Notes under the pieces: generated by a model | What the model saw: only the letters and a program-made list of their open reading frames with translations | Told to the model about the DNA's origin: nothing | The model's database searches: none | Shown: positions 36,393 through 45,369 of the stretch, piece after piece | How positions within the stretch are numbered: position 1 is the stretch's first letter | How the letters are laid out: each line of letters opens with the position of its first letter | NCBI GenBank assembly: GCA_951812715.1 | Contig: OX638323.1 | Coordinates: forward strand, 2,770,577 to 2,834,576 | DNA from: an uncultured Pseudohongiella sp. | GTDB lineage: Bacteria > Pseudomonadota > Gammaproteobacteria > Pseudomonadales > Pseudohongiellaceae | Direction of reading: 5' to 3' | Length of the DNA: 64,000 nt | Position numbers and translations under genes: made by a program

Positions 36393-39300
36393 ATGCGAAT
36401 CAATTTGCCAAGTTCGCGCAAAGCGATCACTCTCGCCGTACTGGCCGGCTTGTCCATGCCTGTTGCAGCGCAACAGGGCGAAGAAGAGGCCATCGAAGAA
36501 GTAATAGTTACCGGTTCCTTTATCCGTGGCACCCCACTGGATGCACCGTCTCCGGTGCAGTTGATCGACCGGAACAGTATCGAAGCCCAGGGTGCGGCGG
36601 TAATCTGGGACGTAATCAAGAATCTTGAGGTGAACTCGGGTTCATTCGTAAATCCGGGTTCGGGAGACCGTTCGCAACTCGAAGGCACCGCGATGGTCAA
36701 TTTGCGGAACCTCGGCGAAAACTCCACTCTGACGCTGGTCAACGGCAAGCGCATGGCGCCCACCGCCGGCGCCTCGGTTTCCGGCGGCGAGTTCGTTAAT
36801 ATCAATGCCATACCGCAGATCATGACCGAGCGCATTGAAGTTCTGACAGATGGCGGTTCGGCAATCTACGGCGCCGATGCAGTGGCCGGGGTGGTCAATA
36901 TCATCATGCGAAATGACTTCGAAGGCCTGGAAATTCGCGGCGATCTCCAGGGTGTCGAATCCGCCGGTGATGTTTTCGATCAGACCATAAGCGGCATCTG
37001 GGGCTGGACCAGCGACGAAGGCGACACCCATTTTGTCATTTCCGCGGAAATGTTCGAGCGCGACCCTCTGAACGTCCAGTACGGCAACCACATCGACGAA
37101 AACTCCGAGTTCCTCGATACGGTTTCTTCCATCAGCGTTTTTAACGTTGGAGCGTTCGGCAGCGCGGTCAATCCCGCTTACATCAACAACGACATCGTCG
37201 CGCAAAACGTGGCTGAGGGTGGCGTCGACTCCCTGATTTACAGCGATCCATTGTGCGAAACGATGCAGGGCACCAGCGGCATTCCATTCCAGTTGGGACG
37301 TCTGCGGGAGCAGCGCGGCGAACGTGGCGGCGCCTGCCGGGAAGATACGGCGCGCTTCAACTTTCTGGAATGGGAAATGAATCGTGCGAGTGTTGCCGCG
37401 TCTTTCGACCACACCTTCAGCGAAACTGCGGAATTCTATGCCTTCGGCAGCCACATGGAAAACGAGGTCAAACTACAGGGAGGGGGGCTGAACAATACCG
37501 GAGGTTCGAGCAACACCCGGGGCCCGCTGATGTTTCTGGCCACTCCCGGCTCGACCAATGCGGCGGCTCCCGTCAGTTTCTTTGGTTCACAAACTGAACT
37601 GGGATACTTCGCGCCCTACATCGGGCTGGACCGGCCGACCGCGGCCGATATGCCCAACCATCCAATTTCCGCTTCGAATGGCGGCATAAACGCGCTGAGT
37701 TGGACATCAATCCGGGACAATATTCCCCGGAACGGCGAGCGGGCCAATTTCACCAATACCGAAGAAACACTGTTCCAGGCTGGCATGCGCGGGGATTTTG
37801 TGTTCAACGACCGCGACTGGAATTACGATGTCAGCTACGCTTGGTCGACCACGAGCAACGAACAGACCTACCAGGCATTTGACCGCCGCCGGGCCGAGTT
37901 GGCGGCGAATGGTCTTGGAGGTCCGAACTGCACGCCCAATGGCGATCCCAATTTCGATTTTATCAATGCGCCGATTTTCGGAGGCGCGGCACCCAACACC
38001 TGGGCAGAATACGCCACTTTCGCCTACCAGACCTTTTTCCCCGGCTACGTATTCAATACCCGTGAAAGTCTGGCGCTCGCGCTGACAAGCAACAACCACG
38101 GTCAGGACGGGTGCATGTTCTACAACCCCTTCCTGACCCAGTTCAGCGATCCGAATCTGGCCAACAGCCAGGAACTGATGGATTGGATGAATCTGACGGT
38201 CTTGCGGGCGGACAAGCGCAACAAATTGAAAGTCTGGGATGCCGTGGTGGGCGGCGGGCTGTTCGATATGGCCGGCGGAGAGGCGGAAGTCGCGTTTGGC
38301 GCCCAGTATCGCGAACGAAAAGCAACGTCCATTGCCCCGGAAATCAATTTTCCAGGCATTCCCAACGCGATTCTCGACTATGAAAATGGGGTGCCGAGCG
38401 AGTTCCACTACGTTTCCGCGAACATGGAATGCTCGAACTGTATTTTCAATTTCGACAATACGCGCACTACCGAAGCAGTATTTGCCGAATTGTCATTGCC
38501 TTTCCTGGAAAATGTGGAGACGCGCTTTGCGATTCGCTATGAAAACTACGGCGGATTCATCGGCTCAGAAATTTCTCCCAAGGCAGCGGTCAGTTGGCGT
38601 CCCGTAGACGAATTGTTGCTGCGGGCTTCCTTTTCCCAATCATTCCGGGCGCCGAATATCGGTATCATCGAAGAAGGCCTTGAAGCGGGTTCAGTAACAT
38701 TTCGCGACCCGCTTTCTGCCCAGCGCGTTCGCGCCGGTCTCGATGAGGCAAACATTGCGAACGGAGAATGGGAACAGACTTTCACTCTCGGAGGTCCGGC
38801 GCCCACTGTGGGCAATGAATACGCGGATACCTTCAGCATGGGATTCATCTGGACGCCGTCGGGCGCTCTGGATGGGCTCAGCGTGCAGGCGGACGCCTGG
38901 CGTTTCGAGGTCGAAGACCGTGTACTGCCGGAATCTCCCAATCTTGCCATCCAGCCTGAAGTCGAGCGGTTCAAGCAGGTGGTTAACGACCCAGGCAATT
39001 ACATTCTTAACGATTCGATTTCACTCGATTCGCCCACGCCCAACGTGCCTTGCGACCCGAATGCGCTGGAGGCTGAATTCGGGCGGGATTCCGATGAGAG
39101 GCTGAATTGCGTCGTCAATCCGTTGCTGTATCTGGTCGACGGCATCCAGCGGGCCGAGGCCAGCGAGACCGCGAACCTGATCACGTTGACTTTGCGCGCT
39201 GTCAACTCAGGCCGCATCGAGGCTGACGGCGTCGATGTCAAGCTGGGCTACACCTGGGATTCCGATCTTGGCCGCTTTAGCGTAAACAGCGATTACACCC

Positions 39301-39776
39301 ATGTGCGGCAATACAAGCTGATCGACGTGCCCGGCACCGAGTTGGGATTGTTGAACACCGGCATCAACGATGCCGCGGGCACCAACGGCGATGGCGCCCT
39401 GGTGCGATCCCTGCCGGACAACAAGGGCAATATCACCTTCAGTTGGCTGCGTGACCAGTACAGCGCGAACATCATCAATCGCCACATCGGTTCCTACCAG
39501 GATCTGCGGTACGAATCCACCTATGCCAACGGCAACGATCTCGTCCGGTCACTTGTCAGGCGCAAGTTGGACAGCTACCAGACCTGGGATGTGCAGTTCA
39601 ACTACACCCATGACTGGGACAATGCCGCATTTGGCAGCACGGTGTTCACCTTCGGCGTACTCGACCTGTTCGATGCGGATATTCCTTATTGGGAATCCGG
39701 TGGCCTGAACTACGACGCAGTCGTATTCGACCCCCGTGGACGCCGCATCTACGCCAGGTTCAACCACAGCTTCTGA
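36393..39776 (+). CDS. TonB-dependent outer-membrane receptor
   Basis: A 1127-residue receptor with a signal peptide (ITLAVLAGLSMPVAAQQ). It has a TonB-box-like EEVIVTGSFIRG, a plug domain (VNLRNLGENSTLTLVNGKR, then IPQIMTERIEVLTDGGSAIY and GADAVAGVVNIIM), a long barrel and a C-terminal aromatic end, RIYARFNHSF. Length and features match the oligosaccharide/peptide-type receptors of Gammaproteobacteria with long extracellular loops. It would import a large substrate with proton motive force; the ligand is unknown. A hairpin terminator follows at 39801. Confidence 0.95.
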   Translation: MRINLPSSRKAITLAVLAGLSMPVAAQQGEEEAIEEVIVTGSFIRGTPLDAPSPVQLIDRNSIEAQGAAVIWDVIKNLEVNSGSFVNPGSGDRSQLEGTAMVNLRNLGENSTLTLVNGKRMAPTAGASVSGGEFVNINAIPQIMTERIEVLTDGGSAIYGADAVAGVVNIIMRNDFEGLEIRGDLQGVESAGDVFDQTISGIWGWTSDEGDTHFVISAEMFERDPLNVQYGNHIDENSEFLDTVSSISVFNVGAFGSAVNPAYINNDIVAQNVAEGGVDSLIYSDPLCETMQGTSGIPFQLGRLREQRGERGGACREDTARFNFLEWEMNRASVAASFDHTFSETAEFYAFGSHMENEVKLQGGGLNNTGGSSNTRGPLMFLATPGSTNAAAPVSFFGSQTELGYFAPYIGLDRPTAADMPNHPISASNGGINALSWTSIRDNIPRNGERANFTNTEETLFQAGMRGDFVFNDRDWNYDVSYAWSTTSNEQTYQAFDRRRAELAANGLGGPNCTPNGDPNFDFINAPIFGGAAPNTWAEYATFAYQTFFPGYVFNTRESLALALTSNNHGQDGCMFYNPFLTQFSDPNLANSQELMDWMNLTVLRADKRNKLKVWDAVVGGGLFDMAGGEAEVAFGAQYRERKATSIAPEINFPGIPNAILDYENGVPSEFHYVSANMECSNCIFNFDNTRTTEAVFAELSLPFLENVETRFAIRYENYGGFIGSEISPKAAVSWRPVDELLLRASFSQSFRAPNIGIIEEGLEAGSVTFRDPLSAQRVRAGLDEANIANGEWEQTFTLGGPAPTVGNEYADTFSMGFIWTPSGALDGLSVQADAWRFEVEDRVLPESPNLAIQPEVERFKQVVNDPGNYILNDSISLDSPTPNVPCDPNALEAEFGRDSDERLNCVVNPLLYLVDGIQRAEASETANLITLTLRAVNSGRIEADGVDVKLGYTWDSDLGRFSVNSDYTHVRQYKLIDVPGTELGLLNTGINDAAGTNGDGALVRSLPDNKGNITFSWLRDQYSANIINRHIGSYQDLRYESTYANGNDLVRSLVRRKLDSYQTWDVQFNYTHDWDNAAFGSTVFTFGVLDLFDADIPYWESGGLNYDAVVFDPRGRRIYARFNHSF

Positions 39777-39800
39777 TCAGCCAATAGGAAACCGGAGCCA

Positions 39801-39829
39801 AAATGGCGGTGGCCAATCCACCGCCGTTT
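39801..39829 (+). terminator. Terminator after TonB receptor
   Basis: GGCGGTGG-CCAAT-CCACCGCC stem extended by AAA/TTT, 24 bases after the receptor stop, with a modest T-rich tail. One of three similar hairpins in the window (also 40390 and 43251). Confidence 0.75.
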
Positions 39830-39978
39830 CTTGTTGTGGTGTAAGTCAAAATTCGAAAGAGCTTTTGTGCTGGACCAATCTTGGGCGGAAATCTTGAGAA
39901 TGTTAGTATCCGAGAACCGCTAGAAGGCACTATTGATGCTCGGCGGGCAACCAGTTAAGAACCTAAATGGAGAAGAAA

Positions 39979-40332
39979 ATGGAAAAGAAAGATCGATATC
40001 AGAAATCTGTGTCTGGATGCAAAGTAGGGGCCATGTTAGCGTCCATGATTTTTCTGATTTCTATGAGTTTTCCTTACTCTGCTAACACATTGTCGGATTA
40101 CGAACTTTGCGTACTTACGGCAGGGCATCTGGGTCCGGTAGCAATTCAGGATTGTCTCGATGAATGGGATAGACTTAGGGAAGAATTAGAAAACTTAGAA
40201 GAAGATTTGCAGGATTCATTCTCATTCGAAAGTGTGGACCAGGACGATGGTGCTAGTTCTGCCGAAGGAGAAGAAGGAATTCGAAAATATGGATTCGGCT
40301 GTGGAACAGGTACACATATTTGTAGACCCTGA
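39979..40332 (+). CDS. Small secreted or membrane-anchored protein, Cys-rich tail
   Basis: 117 residues from ATG 39979, with GGAGAAG placed ideally upstream (ATG 39967 adds four residues). A hydrophobic segment (GAMLASMIFLISMSFPYSA) is followed by a short acidic coiled region (EWDRLREELENLEEDLQDS) and a C-terminal GFGCGTGTHICRP with two cysteines. AT-richer than its neighbours. A terminator follows at 40390. I recognise no family. Confidence 0.6.
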   Translation: MEKKDRYQKSVSGCKVGAMLASMIFLISMSFPYSANTLSDYELCVLTAGHLGPVAIQDCLDEWDRLREELENLEEDLQDSFSFESVDQDDGASSAEGEEGIRKYGFGCGTGTHICRP

Positions 40333-40389
40333 ATCAGACCAAATTCGAGCTGGAGATTCTGATCCGCCAAAAGGCAGTCGGAAACAAAA

Positions 40390-40420
40390 AAACGGCGGTG
40401 GGCTTCCCACCGCCGTTTTT
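40390..40420 (+). terminator. Strong rho-independent terminator
   Basis: AAACGGCGGTGGG-CTT-CCCACCGCCGTTT, a 13-bp perfect stem with a three-base loop, A-run before and T-run after, so it may work in both directions. It ends the small secreted protein gene. Confidence 0.9.
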
Positions 40421-40429
40421 ATTTGTGGA

Positions 40430-40552
40430 TCAAGCGGAACTTTTCTGCCGCAACTCGAAATTACAGGACATGCTGATGCGCTCGGTATCGGCATGCTGCT
40501 GGCTGACGCCATGATCCAGCCAGCCAAGCAAGCGCCTTGGCGTTGCGTGCTT
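40430..40552 (-). pseudogene. 3'-end fragment of a 2OG-Fe(II) oxygenase gene
   Basis: The reverse strand reads WLDHGVSQQHADTERISMSC then NFELRQKSSA and stop. This closely matches the C-terminus of the intact gene at 44734-45369 (WLDHGVAQHHDDAERISMSC, NFELRQKSS). Only about 40 codons remain. It is a leftover of a second copy, possibly displaced when the ATPase/Xre-RES block was gained. Confidence 0.8.
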
Positions 40553-40719
40553 TCAGAGTGGTGAATTGGGGAATATCCGGGTTTGCTCACCGATCCAAGA
40601 TTATGCAATTTTCAAGTTATACATGAATATTTCCCGATTATTTTCATTTTACAGGTGAAAAAACCCTATTTTTTGCCTGCAATCGCGGAATCCGATGCCC
40701 CAAATCGAGTTCAGCGCTC
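40553..40719. other. Short AT-rich gap
   Basis: Together with the terminator and gene fragment upstream this fills the gap before the ATPase gene. It contains an AT-rich stretch (40610-40680) that may hold the promoter; no clear boxes are assignable. Confidence 0.3.
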
Positions 40720-41868
40720 ATGTTCCAACGCGCTCTTGAGTCTCCGCTTGAATTCTGCAAGAGCTTTTTTCTGCTCGGCCCGCGGGGAACCGGTAAGACT
40801 GCCTGGCTGCGGCGGCACTTTCCGCGGTCGCCTTTCATCAACCTGTTGCAGTCGGAATTCTATATTCCACTTTCGGCGAATCCCGGCCGCTTGAGAACAA
40901 TGATCCCGCCCGGTCACTCCGATTGGGTGGTGATCGACGAAGTGCAACGCATTCCCGAACTCTTGAACGAAGTGCACGATTTGATCGAATCTCGGGGAAT
41001 GCGCTTCGTGCTGACGGGGTCGAGCGCCAGGTCGCTCAGGCGCAAGAGAGTCAATCTGCTCGGCGGCCGCGCGCGAACCTTTCACATGTTCCCGCTGACA
41101 GCGGGAGAACTGGGAGTGGATTTCGATCTGGCCAAATCATTGCGTTTCGGGCAATTGCCGGCACGGTTCAGTGACCCTGACCCGCATCGCTATCTGCAAT
41201 CGTACGTGGAAACTTATATGAGAGAAGAGGTCGCACAGGAAGGTCTCACCCGCAACATCGGAAACTTCTCGCGATTCCTGGAAACTGCCAGTTTCTCGCA
41301 AGGTCAGACTCTCAACATCAGCAATGTCGCCAGGGAAGCGAACGTATCGAGACCGGTCGCGGAAAACTATTTCTCGATTCTCGAAGATCTGCTGATCGCG
41401 GTGACATTGCCCGTTTTTTCCAGACACGCAAAACGAAAGCTCGTTTCCCAGAGGAAATTCTTTTTCTTCGACACAGGCGTCTTTCGCGTAATTCGCCCGG
41501 CCGGGCCTCTCGACAGCGAGGCGGAAATCGACTGGCCAGCGCTGGAAACTCTTGTCTTGCAGGAGTTGCGGGCAGTCAACGAGTACCGCGAACTCGGCTA
41601 TGACATTCATTTCTGGCGCACGAGCGGGGGACTCGAGGTCGATTTCGTACTCTATGGCCTGCGCGGTCTCGTTGCGATCGAAGTCAAGCTGTCGCGAAAT
41701 CCGGGATTGAAGGACACCCGCGCATTACGCGAATTCCGGAAAGATTATCCGGAAGCGCAATGCTATTTGTTCTATGGCGGTGACGCGCGGCTTTACCTGG
41801 ACCATGGCATCACGGCGCTGCCGATCGCGGACGCTTTGCAAGAGCTTGGCGGCATACTGACAGGCTGA
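40720..41868 (+). CDS. ATPase with DUF4143 C-terminal domain (I)
   Basis: A 382-residue P-loop ATPase. Walker A GPRGTGKTAWL at residue 20, Walker B WVVIDEVQRIPELL near residue 70 and sensor VLTGSSARSLRRK near residue 98. Then comes a winged-helix/DUF4143 portion with the restriction-nuclease-like core GGLEVDFVLYGLRGLVAIEV ending in K. Such proteins are widespread, often patchily distributed and mobile; their function is not established. First of three in this window and not closely alike in sequence. Confidence 0.88.
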   Translation: MFQRALESPLEFCKSFFLLGPRGTGKTAWLRRHFPRSPFINLLQSEFYIPLSANPGRLRTMIPPGHSDWVVIDEVQRIPELLNEVHDLIESRGMRFVLTGSSARSLRRKRVNLLGGRARTFHMFPLTAGELGVDFDLAKSLRFGQLPARFSDPDPHRYLQSYVETYMREEVAQEGLTRNIGNFSRFLETASFSQGQTLNISNVAREANVSRPVAENYFSILEDLLIAVTLPVFSRHAKRKLVSQRKFFFFDTGVFRVIRPAGPLDSEAEIDWPALETLVLQELRAVNEYRELGYDIHFWRTSGGLEVDFVLYGLRGLVAIEVKLSRNPGLKDTRALREFRKDYPEAQCYLFYGGDARLYLDHGITALPIADALQELGGILTG

Positions 41869-42039
41869 TCGAAGTCGAAACAGTCGCGCCAGGGACGGTG
41901 CGCATGAGCCAGTTCGAAGCCCACTCCAAGAAGCATCAACTAGTTCTACAGGGAAGCGGTACGTTCACGGTCGCCCCGCCTGGAGGGGTTTCGGCGGGGA
42001 GCCTTGACTTGAATTTTCCTGCCGGATACTATTCGGAGC

Positions 42040-42660
42040 ATGACGAATCTCCATATCACGACCGTTAAGCCACCGTTTAATGACCATAATCTGGCGGCGA
42101 TGGCCAACACGGCGCTAAGCCGTGCGGACGCGATGGGCCTGTTGTCCGAACGCGTTACCTGCCTCGACGACCATGCCATCGTCAAACTGGAAAACGGAAT
42201 CGCGAATGCCGGAATCGGATTGGGATTGCCTTCGCCGAAGAGCGGCGCCTTTCGCCCGAACCCGGACAACCTGTCCGCGCTGCTGGAGCGAATAATCGAA
42301 GCTCTCGACGCGTCTCCCGCCCCCGAACACGAGTGGCGCGCGCTGCACTCCACATTGGGGTTGGAATTGCTCTCCAGACTGCTTGGCATTTCGAGCGCCA
42401 GTGTTCGCCGCTACATATCCGGCAACCGGACGACACCCGACAGAATAGCGGCATGCCTACACTCGCTGGCGTTCGTGGTTGGCGACCTCGCGGGGGCGTA
42501 CAACGATATCGGTATTCGGCGCTGGTTCGATCGTCCGCGCGCGCGCTTGAACGGGAATACTCCGGCACAGGAACTCGGCGAGAATTGGGTTCCGGAAGAC
42601 GAGGGTCCCAGGCGCGTCCGGGAACTCGCGCATACCTTGGTTATGCCTGCCGCCACATGA
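42040..42660 (+). CDS. Xre/MbcA/ParS-type antitoxin, second module
   Basis: A 206-residue antitoxin-like protein. The C-terminal half carries the helical motif LLSRLLGISSASVRRYISGN near residue 112 and GAYNDIGIRRWFDRPRARLN near residue 150, which matches the toxin-binding region of RES antitoxins. It is longer than the first module's antitoxin and has an N-terminal extension with AMANTALSRADAMGLLSERV. It shares an ATGA overlap with the toxin gene. Confidence 0.83.
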   Translation: MTNLHITTVKPPFNDHNLAAMANTALSRADAMGLLSERVTCLDDHAIVKLENGIANAGIGLGLPSPKSGAFRPNPDNLSALLERIIEALDASPAPEHEWRALHSTLGLELLSRLLGISSASVRRYISGNRTTPDRIAACLHSLAFVVGDLAGAYNDIGIRRWFDRPRARLNGNTPAQELGENWVPEDEGPRRVRELAHTLVMPAAT

Positions 42661-43184
42661 TCGCGTTTCGCCATGCCGACCCCCGCTTTCCGTTCCTTTG
42701 GGAGAATTCGGTTCAACCCCAGGGCAGATGGAACGCCTCCGGGGAATTGACACATTATTTTTGCGACACCCCCGATGGTGCCTGGGCCGAATTTCTTCGA
42801 CAGGAGGAAATCCACGATCCCGATGACCTGAAAACGATTCGCAGAACGCTTTGGGCTGTTGAGATTGACGAACAATCTTTTCCCCAGCCTGATTTGCCGC
42901 GGGAAACCATGACCGGTGGCGGGGAAACCTGGGCTGCTTGCCAGCGCATGGCGACCGTGTTTCGCGAGAATTATCCCGGAATGTCCGCGCCATCGGCAGC
43001 GTTGCGCCCGGGGAAGGCATGTGGCTGGCGGGTTCGGGGCGGGCTCGTTCCCGGTCCCGACCGCGATGGGAGAATGATCGCGGTATTCGGACGCCGGCCC
43101 GATATCACGGGATGGGTGGCGTCGCTGGATGGCAGGCCGGACGAAGAGTTGCTTGCAAAGGTGCGCCACTACGACCCGCGCTGA
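42657..43184 (+). CDS. RES-domain toxin, second module
   Basis: A 175-residue RES protein from ATG 42657. Landmarks are IAFRHADPRFPFLWE, GRWNASGELTHYFCDTPDGA, WAEFLRQEEI and GWRVRGGLVPGPDR. It is a compact RES subtype, quite different from the toxin at 7737. It is predicted to consume NAD+ when freed. The genes are flanked by the DUF4143 ATPases. A terminator with a long T-run follows. Confidence 0.8.
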   Translation: MIAFRHADPRFPFLWENSVQPQGRWNASGELTHYFCDTPDGAWAEFLRQEEIHDPDDLKTIRRTLWAVEIDEQSFPQPDLPRETMTGGGETWAACQRMATVFRENYPGMSAPSAALRPGKACGWRVRGGLVPGPDRDGRMIAVFGRRPDITGWVASLDGRPDEELLAKVRHYDPR

Positions 43185-43250
43185 AGCCGCCTCTAAGCCC
43201 GGGCTCGCTGGACCTTCTGATTCGTCGCCTGCCAGACAAACGGAAACAAT

Positions 43251-43286
43251 AAACGGCGATGGGCAATCCGCCGCCATTTTTTTTTT
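43251..43286 (+). terminator. Terminator after second RES gene
   Basis: AAACGGCGATGG-GCAAT-CCGCCGCC followed by a run of ten T. The stem has two mismatches. It shares the leading words CGGAAACAA and AAACGGCG with the terminator at 40390. Confidence 0.75.
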
Positions 43287-43306
43287 CAGAAAGCGAGTCT
43301 GGCGTC

Positions 43307-44458
43307 TTACAGATCCGTCTCAAGCCGGCTTGCGGCTACGGTCCGAATCCCGCCGGTCAGGGGATAAGAAGAATCGCCCGCGTGAACTACGATCAGTTGG
43401 TCGAGCCCGAGATCGTTCAAGGCGTTGCGCATTGACTGCGTGACCCGGGGGGTAGAGGTCAATTTCACCTCGACGCCCAGGCGCTCGCCGCCCTTGCGGC
43501 AAAACAGGTCCAGCTCCGTGCCGGTGTGCGTACGCCAATGGTAGAACTCCCGCCCTGGGGCTGCGAGTTTTTCCATGACGAATTCCAGTATCAATCCTTC
43601 CCAAGTGGCGCCTCGCGCCGGATGAACGTCGAGAGAGGACGCATCGGAAATTCCGAGCAGATGGTGCGTCAGGCCCGAATCGCGCAGGAAAACTTTTGGC
43701 GCCCGCACTTGGCGTTTATTCAGATTCTCGCGCCAGGGCTGAAGTTGACGCACGACCAGGGCGTCGGTGAGGGTGTCGAGATATCTGCGAACCGTAGTGT
43801 CCGCGACGCCGAAGGCGCGTGCGAATTCCGATGAATTCCAGGTCTGGCCGTGCCGGTGCGCCAGCATGGCCCAGAAACGCCGCAATGTGGCGCCCGGGGT
43901 TCGCACGCCCAATTGCGCCAGGTCGCGTTCGACGAATGTGCGGCAGAAACTTTCCAGCCATTCGAAACAATCGCGATGCGACCGCGCCAGATAGGCCGCC
44001 GGAAATCCTCCGCGCAGCCAGCGCCGGGCAAGCCGGTCAGATCCGGTTTCGTCCAGACCCAGACCGTTCAATTCGTAGTAGTTGATCCTGCCGGCAAGCG
44101 ATTCGGAAGACTGCCGCAGCAGATTCGGCGAAGCGCTGCCGAGGACCAGGAATCGCGCCGGCCGGGGCCTCCGGTCGGAAAGAACCCGCAATAATGGGAA
44201 CAGATCCGGCAGCCGCTGAATCTCGTCGATGATGACCAGGCCCTTTAGACTCCTGAGCGCGAGATTTGGATCTTCCTGAATTCGCGTCAGGGCCACCGGG
44301 TCTTCCAGGTCAAAATGATGCGAGCGCGTTTGGTAGCTTGCGGCTATCTGGCGCGCCAAGGTGGTTTTGCCGATCTGGCGCGGTCCGAGAATCGCGACGA
44401 CTTCGAAGTTGCGAAGACGCCGCGATATCTCCCGCACATGTCTTTGCCGGTGGATCAT
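43307..44458 (-). CDS. ATPase with DUF4143 C-terminal domain (II)
   Basis: 383 residues from ATG 44458. Walker A GPRQIGKTT at residue 25, Walker B GLVIIDEIQRLPDLF near residue 75 and sensor FLVLGSASPNLLRQS near residue 103. A DUF4143 part follows, with TWEGLILEFVMEKL and nuclease-like TELDLFCRKGGERLGVEVKL. It converges with the Xre-RES operon. Possibly part of the same acquired block as the ATPase at 40720. Function unknown. Confidence 0.88.
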   Translation of the reverse strand: MIHRQRHVREISRRLRNFEVVAILGPRQIGKTTLARQIAASYQTRSHHFDLEDPVALTRIQEDPNLALRSLKGLVIIDEIQRLPDLFPLLRVLSDRRPRPARFLVLGSASPNLLRQSSESLAGRINYYELNGLGLDETGSDRLARRWLRGGFPAAYLARSHRDCFEWLESFCRTFVERDLAQLGVRTPGATLRRFWAMLAHRHGQTWNSSEFARAFGVADTTVRRYLDTLTDALVVRQLQPWRENLNKRQVRAPKVFLRDSGLTHHLLGISDASSLDVHPARGATWEGLILEFVMEKLAAPGREFYHWRTHTGTELDLFCRKGGERLGVEVKLTSTPRVTQSMRNALNDLGLDQLIVVHAGDSSYPLTGGIRTVAASRLETDL

Positions 44459-44733
44459 GCGAGCAATATTAGCATGAAAATTCGGCGAATACCGCAGAGA
44501 TTTCAATAGCATTCCTGGAAGGGCTTGCATGCGATCTGGAAGGCGGAAACCCGGGCCGGGCCTAGGGCGCAGGTGACCACTGGTTGGCGCCATAGCATGA
44601 GGTGGCGCCACTTTTTCGAATAGTTCGCCAAGGTGCGCGGAGTGGTTCCGATCGCTGCAAATAACCGTTCCGCAATCGGAAGTTGAAAATCAGTTCAAGG
44701 CCGGTGTTCAACTCGATTGTTCCCGGAGGATAG

Positions 44734-45369
44734 TTAAGAACTTTTTTGCCGCAATTCGAAATTGCAGGACATGCTGATTCGCTCGGCATCGTCGTGGTGT
44801 TGCGCTACGCCATGATCGAGCCAGGCCGGGAACATCAGCAGTTTGCCCTCTTCGGGAGGCAGGGTGGTAATCAGGGTATTCTCCGCCCTGTTCTCGCGCA
44901 GCGGGGCGGGCACCATCCAGCGCGCGGGGCGCGGGTCCTTCAGACTGATCGGGGCGGCGCCGGCTTCGCATTGGAGGTAGAACACGCCGCTGATCTGGGA
45001 ATAGGGATGCACGTGGTCGCGGTGGTAGTTGTAGCGCGAGTTTATATTGCACCAGAGCTGGGTCATGGCCAGTTCGAAATTCTCCAGGTCCCAGAATTGC
45101 TTGTGGCCATAGTCGTAAGCGACTTCGAACATGAAATCGACGAGGTTGCGAAATGCCGGCTCGGAATAGAGCCGGTCGCGGCTGCGGAAGGAAGTGAAGC
45201 CGTATGGATAATGCCGGGCGGAATATTCCCGCCCCGCCTGATCTTCTTCGCGGATTTCGCGAATGCGCCGGATCAGTTGTTCCTTTTCGGCGGCGAAGTC
45301 TGAATACCAGGCTTCGTGCAGGAAGGTGGGGAACAGTGCCCGCAAGAACATTTTTGGCTGTTCGGGCAT
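44734..45369 (-). CDS. 2OG-Fe(II) oxygenase family protein
   Basis: A 211-residue protein of the putative 2-oxoglutarate/Fe(II) oxygenase type. NYHRDHVHPYSQISGVFYLQ near residue 109 holds the likely iron His/His-Asp site, and LLMFPAWLDHGVAQ near residue 178 the second His. It has no signal peptide. A detached copy of its C-terminus sits at 40430. The substrate is unknown; relatives occur in marine bacteria and phages. Confidence 0.8.
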   Translation of the reverse strand: MPEQPKMFLRALFPTFLHEAWYSDFAAEKEQLIRRIREIREEDQAGREYSARHYPYGFTSFRSRDRLYSEPAFRNLVDFMFEVAYDYGHKQFWDLENFELAMTQLWCNINSRYNYHRDHVHPYSQISGVFYLQCEAGAAPISLKDPRPARWMVPAPLRENRAENTLITTLPPEEGKLLMFPAWLDHGVAQHHDDAERISMSCNFELRQKSS

